A stretch of DNA of 64,000 nucleotides, from the NCBI GenBank assembly GCA_035048495.1, contig CM068543.1, forward strand, positions 30,290,096 to 30,354,095, read 5' to 3'. Shown here one piece after another: positions 11,447 to 22,149 of the stretch. The notes beneath the pieces were generated by a model. The model saw only the letters and a program-made list of their open reading frames with translations. It searched no databases and was not told the DNA's origin. The stretch's first letter is position 1; every line of letters starts with the position of its first letter. This stretch comes from Euptelea pleiosperma. Lineage: Eukaryota; Streptophyta; Magnoliopsida; Ranunculales; Eupteleaceae. The translations under genes and the position numbers were made by a program.

Positions 11447-14400
11447 AAGCTGGTGCGAAGATATCTATCATGCCCAGCTTGGATAACAGGTGCTCTAAGA
11501 TCCCTTTAGTTACACCTTTAGTTAACACATCTGCAACTTGATCAGCAGTATGGACATACGGTGTGCAAATAAGTCCTTGACCAAGCTTCTCTTTGATGAA
11601 GTGACGGTCTACCTCAATGTGCTTTGTCCTGTCGTGTTGAACTGGATTATGAGCAATGCTGATGGCTGCTTTATTGTCACAATACAGCTGCATAGACCCT
11701 TTGACAGGATATCCGAGCTCACTGAGCATAGTCTTCAACCATAGAAGCTCACATACACCATGAGCCATAGAACGGTACTCTGCTTCGGCACTGGAGCGAG
11801 CGACAACTGGTTGCTTTTTGCTGCGCCAAGACACCAGATTACCCCCCACATACGTACAGTACCCTGATGTGGAACGTCTGTCAGTGACTGAACCTGCCCA
11901 GTCAGCGTCTGTATAAGCTTCAACTCGCAGGTGTCCATTCTTACTAAACAGGATACCCTTCCCTGGAGCCCCCTTAAGATAGCGTAACACTCGGTGTGCT
12001 GCTTCAAGATGTGGAGAGCGAGGGGCATGCATGAACTGACTGATGACACTGACTGCATATGCAATATCTGGTCGTGTCAGCGAAAGGTAGATGAGACGCC
12101 CAACAAGTCTCTGGAACTGGCCTGTATCAGCAATGGGATCCCCATCAACAAGATTTAGCCGATGTTGCTGCTCTATAGGCGTATCGGCTGGTTTAACTCC
12201 CAAGTTTCCTGACTCTCGAAGGAGATCAAGTACATACTTTCTTTGTGAGATGAACACACCCTGCTTTGACCTAGCAACCTCAATGCCCAGAAAGTATCTC
12301 AAGGTTCCCAGATCCTTGATTTCGAACTCTGTGCCGAGGTATTTTTTCAATTTACAAACCTCATCTGGGTCATCTCCTGTGATCACGATATCATCCACAT
12401 ACACAATAAGAGCAGTAAGACGACCTTGACTTCTCTTAATGAAAAGAGTGTGGTCCGCCTGACTCTGCGAGTAGCCAATCTTCTTGACTGCAGAACTGAA
12501 CCTCTCGAACCAAGCCCTCGGTGACTGTTTAAGCCCATACAAGGCTTTCTTCAGTCTGCACACAAGTTCCTTACTCCCAGTCGGACTAAACCCTGGAGGA
12601 CCTGTCATGTAGACCTCTTCCTCTAGATCACCATGGAGGAAGGCATTCTTGACATCCAACTGGTGGAGGGGCCAAGAAAAATTTGCCGCCAGAGATAATA
12701 GAACTCGAACTGAGTTCATCTTGGCCACAGGAGCAAACGTCTCTTGGTAGTCAATCCCATAAGTCTGTGTGTACCCTTTTGCAACGAGACGGGCCTTGTA
12801 CCTGTCGATGCTTCCATCTGCTTTGTATTTCACTGTATATACCCACTTGCACCCCACGGGTTTCTTTCCTCTAGGCAATGGAACCAAATCCCAAGTACCA
12901 TTCTTTTCTAGAGCTGCCATCTCCTCTAGCATGGCTGCTTTCCACTGAGGCTGGCTAAGGGCATCTGAGACACCGGATGGCAGAGCGACACTGGATAGGG
13001 AAGTAGCAAATGCCCTGTAGGATGGTGAGAGCTGCTGATAGGAAACAAAGTGAGAGATAGGGTGCTTGGTAACACAGTTCCGAACACCCTTCCGATGAGC
13101 AATAGGTACATCAATGTCTATGGGAAGGATAGTAGAAGGAGCAACAGACATATCATCATGAGGATCACTGAGGACACGATTACCTGGATCGAGTTGGATT
13201 TCCTGGCAGTGAGCTTGGATGGTGGACTGTTTCTCTTTTTGACGTCGTCTGGCATATGTCTTCAGCTGCGGATCCTGTGGCACAGTGTCAGTAGGAGATA
13301 AGGACAAGGGTACAGGAGACTCATTAGGCAAATCAAGGGGTACTGGTTGAGGAATCTCCCCCTGTGGAGGTATCGGACTCTCGTCAATACTCCCAAGCTC
13401 CCCCTGAAGAGAAGTCCAATCAACTGAGAAGAAGGGAAGACTCTCAAAAAAGGTAACATCTAGAGAAACAAACCGACGACGGGTAGAGGGATGGAAACAC
13501 CGATATCCCTTCTGAGTGGACGAATAGCCAAGGAACACACAGCGAACGGCTTTCGGATCTAACTTGTCCTTCCTGTGATGGGCGTGAACATAGCAAACAC
13601 AACCAAAGACCTTAGGTGGAATGGAGAACACAGGACAGGAAGGAAACAGGAGTGAAAGGGGAGACTTCGACCCCAAGACACGAGAAGGCATCCGATTTAT
13701 CAAGTAGGATGCCGTCAACACAGCGTCAGCCCAATAACCCTTGGGTACCCGAGTACCAAGAAGAAGTGCCCTAGCAACCTCCAGGACATGGCGATGCTTT
13801 CGCTCAGCGGTCCCATTCTGTTGAGGTGTATTGGCACATGAAGTCTGATGAAGAATTCCATGCTCTTCAAAGTAGGAGGCAAGGCCACTGTACATGTATT
13901 CCCCCCTATTATCAGTGCGTAGGACTTTTAGGGTGGTGCCCAATTGATTGCACACCATTTTATGGAAGGTCTGAAAGATAGTATGCACCTCATTTTTTGA
14001 TTTCATAAGGTAGATCCAAGTGTAACGACTATAGTCATCCACAAAAACCACAAAGTAGCGAAAACCAAAGATAGAAGTGGTGGGATTGGGTCCCCAAACA
14101 TCAGAGTGCACAAGCTGTAAAGGAAATGTACTTTTTTTATTACTGGTCGGAAAAGACACCCGACATTGTTTTGCAAGTACACAAGTTTCACAGTTGAACT
14201 CAAAAAATGGAATAGACGCAAACTGAGGTAACAGACTCTTCATGACCGAAAGCGGTAAATGACCTAGCCTGTTATGCCATCGCATTAACAGGTCTTTATT
14301 AACGCTAGAACTACTGACATTAGCACTAGACTGATGTGCAACAGAATATAAAGTCGGCTGGCTATCGAGCAGGTACAATCCACCATCCTCACGACCACTG

Positions 14401-15839
14401 CCAATCATCCGCCTCGTCTCCAAGTCCTGAAAAACACAGTGAGTAGGAAAAAAGGTAACACTGCAGTTTAGGCTCTTAGTAAGATGGCTAACAGAAAGCA
14501 GGTTAGTGGTGAATTTAGGAACATGAAGTACAGAGGATAAAGACAAAGTAGGTGTGGCAGAGATAGTGCCCTTCCCTGAGATAGAGGAGAAGGTGCCATC
14601 GGCCACGCGGACCTTGTCCTTACCTGAGCAGATATTATAGGTGGAGAAAATGGATGGCATACCAGTCATATGATCGGAGGCACCAGAGTCAATGATCCAG
14701 GAAGGACCAATGGGTGCCGTAGACACATGGTGGGCTGAATGGGATGTACCTGTCTGAGCAAATGATGATGTAGGTGGAGAAGGGCCATCAAGCTGAGTAA
14801 GTAATTGTCGAAGCCTGTCAATGTCCATGCTAGAGAAGGTGTTGGACTGCCCAGAGGAAGGGGTCACATCAGAGGAATCTTGGCTGGTGGCATGAGCGGC
14901 TGAGGTTCCATGTTTGCTACCAGAGGGCTTCTTTGAGGAGCCTTGCTTCCCCCCAGAGAACTGTGCAGGACGACCATGAAGACTCCAGCAGGTCTCCCGA
15001 GTGTGGCGACGCTTGCCACAGTGATCACATCTGAGTCGATCACGATCATCAAGATCCCCATCCTTCTTGGATGTGGGTTTGCTCAATTTCTGAGTGGCCA
15101 AAGCAGACTTCTCAGATAAAGGAACATCAGCATCTGTCTTAAAGCTCATGGCTCTCCTCCTGCTGTCCTCGCTCTGGATGTAGGAGTAGACCTGTGCAAT
15201 GGTCGACGGCGGTGGATCTCTGCCCAAGATGTTGGCTCGAACCTGCTCATAGCTCTGGTTCAAGCCGCCAAGAAACTCGAATATGCGTCCGCGTACAATC
15301 ATCTTTCGGAACTCCGTAGCATCCTTGGTACATGCAGGGGTGTAGGTCTGGTAGTGATCTACCTCTTCCCACTTGCTGCGTAACGCAGCGTAGTATGATC
15401 CCAAAGGAAGATCGCCTTGCTTCAGATGTGCTATCTCCTGCTGAAGTTCATACATCCTAGCAAAATTTCCATCTTGGGAGTAGGTCTGAGATGCCGTGTC
15501 CCATATATCCTTGGCAGTCGGGAGAAAGAGGAAGCCTGTGCTAATCGATGGATGCATGGAATGAAGCAGCCATGACATGACCATCGAGTTTTCCGCTTCC
15601 CACTTCTCAAACGTGGCATCGGAGGAATCAGGTGCAGTGATGCGTCCAGTGATATAGCCGGCTTTGCCTCGTCCGGTGATGTACATCTTGGCAGATTGAG
15701 ACCATGCGAGGTAGTTGGTCCCGTCGAGTTTCACCGTAGTGATCTGTAGGCCCGGGCTGTGATCACCATGACTTCCCAGACTGGGTGGGGCAACAATGAT
15801 CTCTGACTTGGCAGAAGATGACTCCTCAGATGTACTCAT
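11445..15839 (-). CDS. Copia gag-pol polyprotein, 1464 aa, intact
   Basis: One ORF encodes all copia domains in the copia order. Gag is about residues 30-265 (LDGTNYLAWS...). A CCHC zinc knuckle CX2CX4HX4C lies at 271-284 (CDHCGKRRHTRETC). The aspartic protease motif is near 385 (WIIDSGASDHMTG). The integrase HHCC zinc site is about 521-554, and the DDE residues fit D579, D643 and E679 (HSDVWG, RTDNRGEY, QQNGTAERK). Reverse transcriptase runs about 983-1215 with YVDD at 1147-1150. RNase H runs about 1305-1415 (YTDADWAG, SSAEAEYR, CDNKAA). The length and the absence of stops suggest it could be functional. RTDNRGEY departs from the usual G at the fifth position, outside the catalytic residues. 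The ATG at 15839 lies about 520 bp after the primer binding site. Confidence 0.95.
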   Translation of the reverse strand: MSTSEESSSAKSEIIVAPPSLGSHGDHSPGLQITTVKLDGTNYLAWSQSAKMYITGRGKAGYITGRITAPDSSDATFEKWEAENSMVMSWLLHSMHPSISTGFLFLPTAKDIWDTASQTYSQDGNFARMYELQQEIAHLKQGDLPLGSYYAALRSKWEEVDHYQTYTPACTKDATEFRKMIVRGRIFEFLGGLNQSYEQVRANILGRDPPPSTIAQVYSYIQSEDSRRRAMSFKTDADVPLSEKSALATQKLSKPTSKKDGDLDDRDRLRCDHCGKRRHTRETCWSLHGRPAQFSGGKQGSSKKPSGSKHGTSAAHATSQDSSDVTPSSGQSNTFSSMDIDRLRQLLTQLDGPSPPTSSFAQTGTSHSAHHVSTAPIGPSWIIDSGASDHMTGMPSIFSTYNICSGKDKVRVADGTFSSISGKGTISATPTLSLSSVLHVPKFTTNLLSVSHLTKSLNCSVTFFPTHCVFQDLETRRMIGSGREDGGLYLLDSQPTLYSVAHQSSANVSSSSVNKDLLMRWHNRLGHLPLSVMKSLLPQFASIPFFEFNCETCVLAKQCRVSFPTSNKKSTFPLQLVHSDVWGPNPTTSIFGFRYFVVFVDDYSRYTWIYLMKSKNEVHTIFQTFHKMVCNQLGTTLKVLRTDNRGEYMYSGLASYFEEHGILHQTSCANTPQQNGTAERKHRHVLEVARALLLGTRVPKGYWADAVLTASYLINRMPSRVLGSKSPLSLLFPSCPVFSIPPKVFGCVCYVHAHHRKDKLDPKAVRCVFLGYSSTQKGYRCFHPSTRRRFVSLDVTFFESLPFFSVDWTSLQGELGSIDESPIPPQGEIPQPVPLDLPNESPVPLSLSPTDTVPQDPQLKTYARRRQKEKQSTIQAHCQEIQLDPGNRVLSDPHDDMSVAPSTILPIDIDVPIAHRKGVRNCVTKHPISHFVSYQQLSPSYRAFATSLSSVALPSGVSDALSQPQWKAAMLEEMAALEKNGTWDLVPLPRGKKPVGCKWVYTVKYKADGSIDRYKARLVAKGYTQTYGIDYQETFAPVAKMNSVRVLLSLAANFSWPLHQLDVKNAFLHGDLEEEVYMTGPPGFSPTGSKELVCRLKKALYGLKQSPRAWFERFSSAVKKIGYSQSQADHTLFIKRSQGRLTALIVYVDDIVITGDDPDEVCKLKKYLGTEFEIKDLGTLRYFLGIEVARSKQGVFISQRKYVLDLLRESGNLGVKPADTPIEQQHRLNLVDGDPIADTGQFQRLVGRLIYLSLTRPDIAYAVSVISQFMHAPRSPHLEAAHRVLRYLKGAPGKGILFSKNGHLRVEAYTDADWAGSVTDRRSTSGYCTYVGGNLVSWRSKKQPVVARSSAEAEYRSMAHGVCELLWLKTMLSELGYPVKGSMQLYCDNKAAISIAHNPVQHDRTKHIEVDRHFIKEKLGQGLICTPYVHTADQVADVLTKGVTKGILEHLLSKLGMIDIFAPA

Positions 15840-16360
15840 GGTAGTAGATAAGACTTTTCTGATAAGAAATCACCCAAACTGCTGCTGTGGAGGTGCAAAT
15901 CACCTTATTTTTATTTTTAAAGCCTCCTGCTCGCGTTGCTCGCAGGATTCAGACCTTTTCGGAACAACTCCTTTATAGATTTTCTATTGGAGAAAAAACC
16001 ACTCGCGGGAAACTTGTGAATGGTTCCGATGACCTAAAAAGGTTCCTGGATAGGTGCGGTAGCACTAGGGAGAGGTTCAGGGCTCCTCTGAGACCTGCGG
16101 CTATGTCCGGAGGGTCTTCTCTGACCTTTTGGAAGGGGCGGTTAGGCTTGGTGGCTCTTTTCCAGCCTTCTGGAGTGGGCGGCTATGCCTGATAGCTCTT
16201 CTCCAGGCTTCTGGAGTGGGCGGCTAGGGTTTCAGGCTCTTCTAAAGCCTGCGGCTATCCATGGGAGATGATCTCCTTCTTTGGAAAGCCCTTCGCATCG
16301 AATTTCGCAATCCCTAGGGTTCTTCAGACCTCTAGGATTGAGCCATGGTTACATAACCAT

Positions 16361-16372
16361 GCTCTGATACCA
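16361..16372 (-). promoter_or_regulatory. Primer binding site of copia-1
   Basis: On the minus strand this is TGGTATCAGAGC immediately after the 5' LTR. It is complementary to the 3' end of plant initiator methionine tRNA, the usual copia primer. Confidence 0.9.
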
Positions 16373-16580
16373 TGTTGTAATCTTGGATCGTAACCAGGAT
16401 AAGAGATTAGGGTTAGAGATGGAAGAGAGGAGAGGTGAAGAGAATAGGGGAAAGAGGAGAAATCGTGTAGAGCTTAGAATAGCCTACACGATTTCACCCA
16501 ATATATATTAAGTGAAGTTTTACAATATTACAAGGGCCCCCTGTAGAATATAAGATATTACAAGTAGGTCCCTGACAACA
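16373..16580 (-). repeat. 5' LTR of copia-1
   Basis: 208 bp, TG...CA termini. It holds a TATA-like run (about 16500-16508) on the minus strand and, just downstream in transcription direction, a 12-bp perfect inverted pair GAAATCGTGTAG/CTACACGATTTC (16459-16470 and 16484-16495) that could form a hairpin near the start of the transcript. The same pair is at 11314-11350 in the other LTR. Confidence 0.9.
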
Positions 16581-16699
16581 CTAACTTATTCCTTTTCTAG
16601 ACTATAATTCTTATTTTTTGGCCATACGTGTAACTAACTATACTGCTCATACTATTGCTCGTAGGGCATGCACCTTTCTTCCCCCTTTGGCTTGACCAG

Positions 16700-17435
16700 T
16701 CTCTCTTCACCCCCCCGAATGGTCGATTGAATCTCTTGAGGAGGGTAAATGACTGATCTATAGACCATTGGTTGATGGCTGATTTTTTTTTTTTTTTTGG
16801 TTTGAGGAATATAATTGGCTTACAAAAAAACTCATATGGGTGCTTTAGGAATGAGTAGCTCATTTAACAAATTGAGCCTTTAGCGAATAGGCCTTGGCCA
16901 CTTGGAAAGTGGTGTGGTCAAAGGAGTCTAGGAAACTCTAGATACCTACCTCAGCTTATAAGTGTATTTTTATGCTTGTTTTATCATTTCCTAAACTTTT
17001 CACAAAAAATTCCACAAGCTTTCCTTCATTTCCACAAAAATGTATTGTTTCCATACTGGTTGAAATATTTTCATTTTCAGGATGGTTGAATTAAACCTCA
17101 AAATTAAAATTTAATACCTTGATGAAATCATATTAAATTATTAACAAAAGATACGACTCTTGATAGAATTGAATGGTAAAACAAGATTCATGTTTACCCA
17201 AATAGTTGGGAGAAGACACTGATATTAATTCACATTACTTGAGATGGTTGTGTTTCTAATAGAGATCTACAAAGGATAGTAACCACATATTGTAAGAACC
17301 CCAGTTGGCATCTAAACTGGCATGGGCAGGGCATCAAGCGAAAACAATATTTGAACACTTCACCTTTGTGTTTCATAAAACAAAGTGTATATTCTGTTAT
17401 TGTAACACGCCTAATGACATGCCCTTATAGGGCCC
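16700..17435. other. LINE 3' flank and anonymous sequence
   Basis: After the LINE stop at 16695 there is about 90 bp of sequence and then a T run near 16786-16798. I could not identify the LINE poly-A tail or target duplication. The rest shows no gene or clear repeat boundary. Confidence 0.4.
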
Positions 17436-17439
17436 ATAT

Positions 17440-17670
17440 CCAGATGAGTTGAGGGCTAATTGTTGGTGCGGATGACCTTTCACCATGTTGGTCATCCTCA
17501 CGAAAATCCGCCCATTTTGATATTTCTAACCTTATAAAATGTGAACATAAAGTTAATGGTGAATGGGTGGTCTAGAATTCTTCAACATGAGACCCATTTT
17601 TCATAGGGATAAAAATGTCGGAATTATCTTAATTTTTATGAGGATGATCTCCATGTTCCAGAAATCATCC
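17440..17670. repeat. Possible MITE with 'ATCCTCAC'/'GAGGATGATC' arms
   Basis: Motifs such as 'GGTCATCCTCACGAAAATC' and 'ATGAGGATGATCTCCATG' occur here in opposite orientation and resemble blocks in the MITE at 62863-63253 and the repeat at 48590-49110. It is probably a related foldback remnant. Edges are unclear. Confidence 0.35.
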
Positions 17671-17677
17671 TTAGGGG

Positions 17678-18130
17678 TAGGGCTGGCAATGGATCGGATC
17701 AAACCCGAGATCCGATTCGAAAAAATCGGGTTCGGAACTTTATTTCCTGTTATCGGATCGGTACTGGATTACAGATTGTCGATCCGATCTCTTATTGGAT
17801 CGGTACTAGATCAACCTTGTCCCGACCCGACATCTATACTATATATAATATAGATATATATTTAATTGCATAAATGTATTTAAGTGTATATTATTTAAAT
17901 ATATTCCTAATGGGGTTATACATGTATATATACTATACACATTTGGGATCGGATTGGAGCGGACCCAAAACCGATCTGATCATATCGGATTAGTTCCGGA
18001 ACTGAATTTTATTGATCCGATTGGGTCCGGATCTATTGGATTTCTTATCGGATCGGTACCAAATTAGTACCAATCCAACTCGAATCAGTACCAAATCTTA
18101 TCGGATCGGTCCGGATATATTTGTCCTGAT
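17678..18130. repeat. Possible hAT-like MITE rich in GGATCGGTAC motifs
   Basis: It starts TAGGGCTGGCAATGGATCGG, nearly identical to the start at 597. 'ATCGGATCGGTAC' and inverted versions flank an AT-rich centre (about 17830-17940). The opposite terminus is not obvious. No protein is encoded. Confidence 0.4.
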
Positions 18131-18886
18131 GAAGAGAGGGACCCTTGGATGCCGAAGGGGGTGGAGACTTGAAGGAAAAACTCTGATGCTCAAGTTGGAG
18201 AGCAGGAAGATGTACAAATAATGGGAATAAGTGGTATTGAGTTGACTGGGATCAAGTGCTCATACCCTTGCCGATGACCTATCTTTATAGGTTACGCAGG
18301 AATTTTACCTTTAAAAGGACTAAGACTCCAATGGGGACTTTCTATTTGTAGACTCGACGTCCAGGAAAGTCTCTATATTGTTGAATTGGTTGAGAGGGAT
18401 TTTGTCTGTGCGTCCAAAGAAGACTTGGGTAGTTTCCTTTCTTGACTGTGGTTGGTTGGGAAAGTATCCAACTTCGGTACGTGGGGCTTGGAGGTAGTCC
18501 AGCTACGAAGGAGCTAGGATTTCTCTAGGTCTTTGATCCTGCTTATTAGTAAGTATCCTTTTTGGTAAGGGAAAATTCCCTGCTGACCAAGCAAAGTGTC
18601 TGGCGAAGCGCAACTGGCATGCGAGAAAATTTTGAAGCGGTAGGATTTTTGAAGTATCGATCATGCAGCTCAATGATTCCACACTATATATGCCCATTGT
18701 TTAGACTTTGGTTTTAAAAAGTAACCATGGATATATATGGCGTGCGATCATTGGCACATGCTCGCTGCTTCAATAATACCGCCGCTTCAAAATTTTTCTC
18801 TAAGGTAATTACAAAAAAGAAATTTTTTTTTTTTCTCTAAAGGGATCTTGCTGACAAAGAAATAAAAATATAACAATTCCATCATT
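18131..18886. other. Non-coding stretch, no feature recognised
   Basis: I see no convincing gene or repeat termini here. A T-rich run lies near 18823-18835. Confidence 0.4.
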
Positions 18887-19221
18887 AATGTTGATGACAG
18901 GACAGTGTGAGCCATGCGGCACACTCTTAGAGACTATTGATCCTATGGATGTTTGGCCCATCCTTAGGTAGACCTACATACCAAAGTTCAGCCTGATTAG
19001 TGATTTCTGACCTTTGAATCTGAGTACCACAAACAATACTTGAAATCCACAGTTAAAAATCAACCATGGAGAAGACTCTATCCAACGAATAGAAATTACT
19101 AATCATTTTGAATTTTGGTATCTAAGTCCATCTAGGGATGGGCCAAACATCCATACGGGCAGTGTTCTCTAAGATTGTGCCACCTGGCTCACACTGGTCC
19201 GTCATCAACATTGACGAGCCC
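18887..19221. repeat. Palindromic MITE family M1, copy near 19.0 kb
   Basis: The left arm begins 'AATGTTGATGACAGGACAGT' and 'GTGAGCCATGCGGCACACTC'; the right arm ends with the inverted equivalents 'GGCTCACACTGGTCCGTCAT' and 'CAACATT'. Internal marks are 'ATGGATGTTTGGCCCATCC', 'CAGCCTGATTAGTGATTTCT' and their inverted partners. The right end lies beside a Helitron-like hairpin terminus at 19235-19260. Confidence 0.75.
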
Positions 19222-19229
19222 CTACAATC

Positions 19230-19260
19230 ACTCGCGTGCAATGCACGTGCCGCCCCCTAG
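19230..19260 (+). repeat. Helitron-like 3' terminus
   Basis: A CGTGCA/ATGCACG hairpin (19235-19247) is followed 13 bp later by CTAG and then T. Helitrons typically end with a short hairpin about 10-12 bp before CTRR, inserted before T. No matching TC 5' end was recognised, so the element body is not delimited. Confidence 0.5.
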
Positions 19261-19434
19261 TTTTATTATAAGACGGTAGTCTAGTCCGTCTGGCTCAGTT
19301 CATTTGGATTGGAGATGTTAGGATTCAAACTTGAGCCAAGGAATAATCCAGCGTCCCTTGTTTTCTGATTGAAAGCAGCGTGGCATTCTCTTCCTAGTTC
19401 TTATGGTTTCTCTTTATCTTGCCACTCTGGTATG

Positions 19435-20620
19435 CTCTATCAATCAATAGAACCAGAAGCCTTGGGTGTCGATAAAAAACTATGGAACTAGAAATTCTTT
19501 TGCGCATGTCATGGCCTTTCAAATGACTTTTGGGGCTTGACAGACTGAGGTATGGTTGTATAACATAGTTCTGACATGTTTTGTATATAATATTCCTCAT
19601 GAAGAACACTTTGTAGCTTTTGGAATGTCAAAGATGAAATTTTAACCCATTTTCTTTACTCTTAACAGTTTATTCTTAGGTAAAATTAGAACTAACAGAC
19701 ATCCAAGTCAAAGAAATCAAACTCAGGACCATGAATTTTCTTTAAGCATCCAATAAAACATATTTTCTTAGAAATTAGATTGTGACAACAATATGATTTC
19801 AACTTACTGGTGATCACATAAGATCTGTTTGCAATATATCAATAAAAAACTTGCTGATTAATGATTACATTGTTCATAGTTGTTAAATTGCCATGATTTC
19901 CAGTTGAATCCCTCTAATTGACTCAAAACTTGTAGAGCACAATTCAATTCAATTCAATGTGAATCCTATTCGTAAATTGTAGATGAATCTTGCTAAAAGG
20001 CGGAGTAATCTTTCTTGATTCTTAGTAGTCTCATGGACCATAGGGTGATGAAATGAAATTGCAGTTAAACATAATAGGACTGAGTTCCATCCAATGTCTA
20101 GTGCTTTACTTATGTTTCACAATCTTGTGAAAATGTCACGGAATGGCAGAAACTCACTTTGTCGTAACCCTGTTTCCTTTTCAGATTTTTGAAGTACTGT
20201 TATAAAATTAGATCATCCTATTTTACACTTCATTCAACCTAGCCCAATTTGATTTTCAGGAATTTTTGGTTGCAAGTTCAATGCACTAATAGAAATGCCA
20301 ATATTGGGAATTACTATTTCCTGAGCAGCAATGTTTTTTCACTGCAGTAGATGAAGCAAAATCAGCTCTGGAAGAAGTAAAATGGGAGTAAAAAAAGATT
20401 GCTTCTCTAGAAGAAGTGAAATGTGCTCGGGAAATAGTAATTACCGTTCTTACTCCCTAATTCTTTTTAGTAGTGAATTAAGATAGGAAAGATATCAGAT
20501 AGCATCAATTGTTTAGTTGGCTTGACACCATCGGTTGCCTTAGCACTAGATGTATGTTACATGCATGGCATTCCACCCAATCAATTTGTTCATCACTCTT
20601 GTGAATGCAGACATTGGTCT
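19435..20620. repeat. Diverged segmental duplicate A (partner at 28862-30610)
   Basis: Colinear similarity to the 28.9-30.6 kb segment is visible at several anchors: 'CATGTCATGGC...GGGGCTTG', 'ACATCCAAGT...AAAGAAATCAA', 'ATGAAATGAAATT', 'GTGAAAATGTCA.GGAAT..CAGAAACT' and a final 'TTGACAC...CCAATCA' block. No intact coding frame spans it. It may be an old duplicated genic or intergenic segment. Confidence 0.6.
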
Positions 20621-20935
20621 TCATTGCAACAGGACATGGTTCCTTTGTTTCAACTTCACCTGTCACAGAAAGTTAAGCTTATACTAGTCATGTTTTAATG
20701 TAGTAAGTGGGCAATGACATTACAAACTCTTACAAGACTGCTATTCTTTCATATCACGACATGCTCTGTGTTAGTACAATTTTGATCCCGACATGTCACT
20801 TCTGGAAATTTATTTCGACTGACTAGATCTCAAATTGTTGTTTTACTTTTATTAGTTTTTATAGTATTTTTTGAAGTCCAATTGTATAATTTGTGCATCA
20901 GTCGGCAACCTACATGAACATCAAATGAAATATAA

Positions 20936-22146
20936 ACCCTAGTTTATTCTTAGGGTTAGGGTTTGATAATGAGAAAAGAAAGGAAGAAAGAAGAGAGAAG
21001 AAAATATTTCAACTCCCCTATGTCTATTATACTTTACAATAAAATAGAAAATGACAACATTGCCCCTACATAGGCTGAACAATTATAAGTATGCCTTTCA
21101 ACACTCCCCTTCAAGTTGGTATATAGATATTAGTCACACCCAACTTGCATAAAAATCCCAGGAAGTCTAGCCTTGGCAACACCTTTAGTAAGAATGCTTG
21201 TTGCTTGCTCCTCTGAATTTACAAACGGTGTACAAATTTAGTCTTTCTGCAATTTTCTCTAATAAAATGTCGATTAACTTCATTATATGCTTAGTTCTAT
21301 CATGTTATATGGGATTACGAGCTATACTAATAGCTGCTTTATTATCACAATAGAGGCTCAGACTTGGTGCATCAAAACCTAGTTCCGATAAGAACATCCA
21401 GCCAAAGAATCTCGAACTCACTATGTGCCATAAACTAATACTGAGCCACAACACTAGATCTTGCAGCCACAAATTGTTTCTTACTCCTCCAGGTTACTAG
21501 ATTACCCCCCAAAAATGTACAGTAACCGAAGTAGATCCACGATCTGTATCCGAACCAATCGAATCTGCATCTGTATGTAAATGCCTCATGCTTCGAAAAG
21601 AATAAGCCTCTCCCTAGTGATGACTTTAGGTATCGAAGTATCCTGTAGGCAACCTGAAGATGAGTTGTCCTACGAGAATTCATAAGCTAGCTAACAACAC
21701 TAACAACATATGCAGTGTTGGGACATTTAATTGATGAGTAAATCAACTTCCCTATTAACCTTTGAAAGCACCCAACATCAACTACATGTTTCCCATCTTG
21801 ATCATCCAGACCATGATTCTGCTCCATTGGAGTGTCCATAGGTTTAGCTCCAATTTTTCCCATCTTTGTGAAAAGATCTAGCACATAGTTTCTTTGAGAA
21901 ATAAATATACCCTTCTGTGACCTGGTGACTTCAATTCCCAAAATTTTTTTCAATGCACCAAGATCTTTAATTTCGAATTCCTTCCCCAAGTAGTCATTGA
22001 GATGTTGAATTTCTTATTACTACCAGATTGTTGTTCATTTGACAAACAATGTGTGATTATCCTGACTTTGCACATAGCTCACCTTCATAGAACCACTAAA
22101 CCTCTCAAACCAAGCCTTGGGAGACTGCTTTAACCCATATGCACGT
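20936..22146 (-). mobile_element. 3' fragment of a copia element (copia-3a): RT, RNase H, LTR
   Basis: Minus-strand reading gives copia RT ending blocks (YGLKQSPKAWFERFSGSM, DNHTLFVK; 22035-22146), then GKEFEIKDLGALKKILGIEV and FISQRNYVLDL (21687-21989), then RNase H pieces (GYCTFLGGNLVTWRSKKQF; 21435-21683). A polypurine tract GAAGGGGAG precedes an LTR ending at 21103 whose other edge is near 20936. Stops and frame changes break it. Upstream domains are missing because the sequence switches at about 22146 to an oppositely oriented copia fragment. Confidence 0.8.
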
Positions 22147-22149
22147 AAG

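Larger units (their letters stand above)
11250..16580 (-). mobile_element. Apparently complete, young Ty1/copia retrotransposon (copia-1)
   Basis: The element is 5331 bp with direct LTRs at 11250-11437 and 16373-16580, and a perfect 5-bp target duplication CTAAC at 11245-11249 and 16581-16585. The primer binding site (16361-16372, initiator-Met tRNA type) abuts the 5' LTR, and a GAGGGGGAG polypurine tract abuts the 3' LTR. It has a single uninterrupted gag-pol ORF. By eye the LTRs differ only by a 2-bp AT repeat indel and a 22-bp deletion in the 3' LTR, so insertion is recent. It interrupts the RNase H domain of the older LINE. Confidence 0.95.
1941..16695 (+). mobile_element. Old L1-type LINE with RNase H, split by two LTR elements
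   Basis: A non-LTR retrotransposon ORF2 can be followed in order across two insertions. 1941-2381 is the start of the endonuclease domain: MLILA, then a stop where Trp is usual, NCRGSGKPST, a second stop, then PNIIFLS and, further on, GLSGGLIAAW. 8247-11249 carries the reverse transcriptase with [25 protein letters not shown] and FVDDCLIFS, then a zinc-binding region and the start of RNase H. 16586-16695 carries the RNase H end (NYTAHTIARRA) and a stop. The interrupters are a gypsy-type insertion (2382-8241) and a copia element (11250-16580), each flanked by its own 5-bp duplication, so the LINE is older than both. Many stops, frameshifts and a probable deletion between endonuclease and RT show that it is dead. 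Confidence 0.8.
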
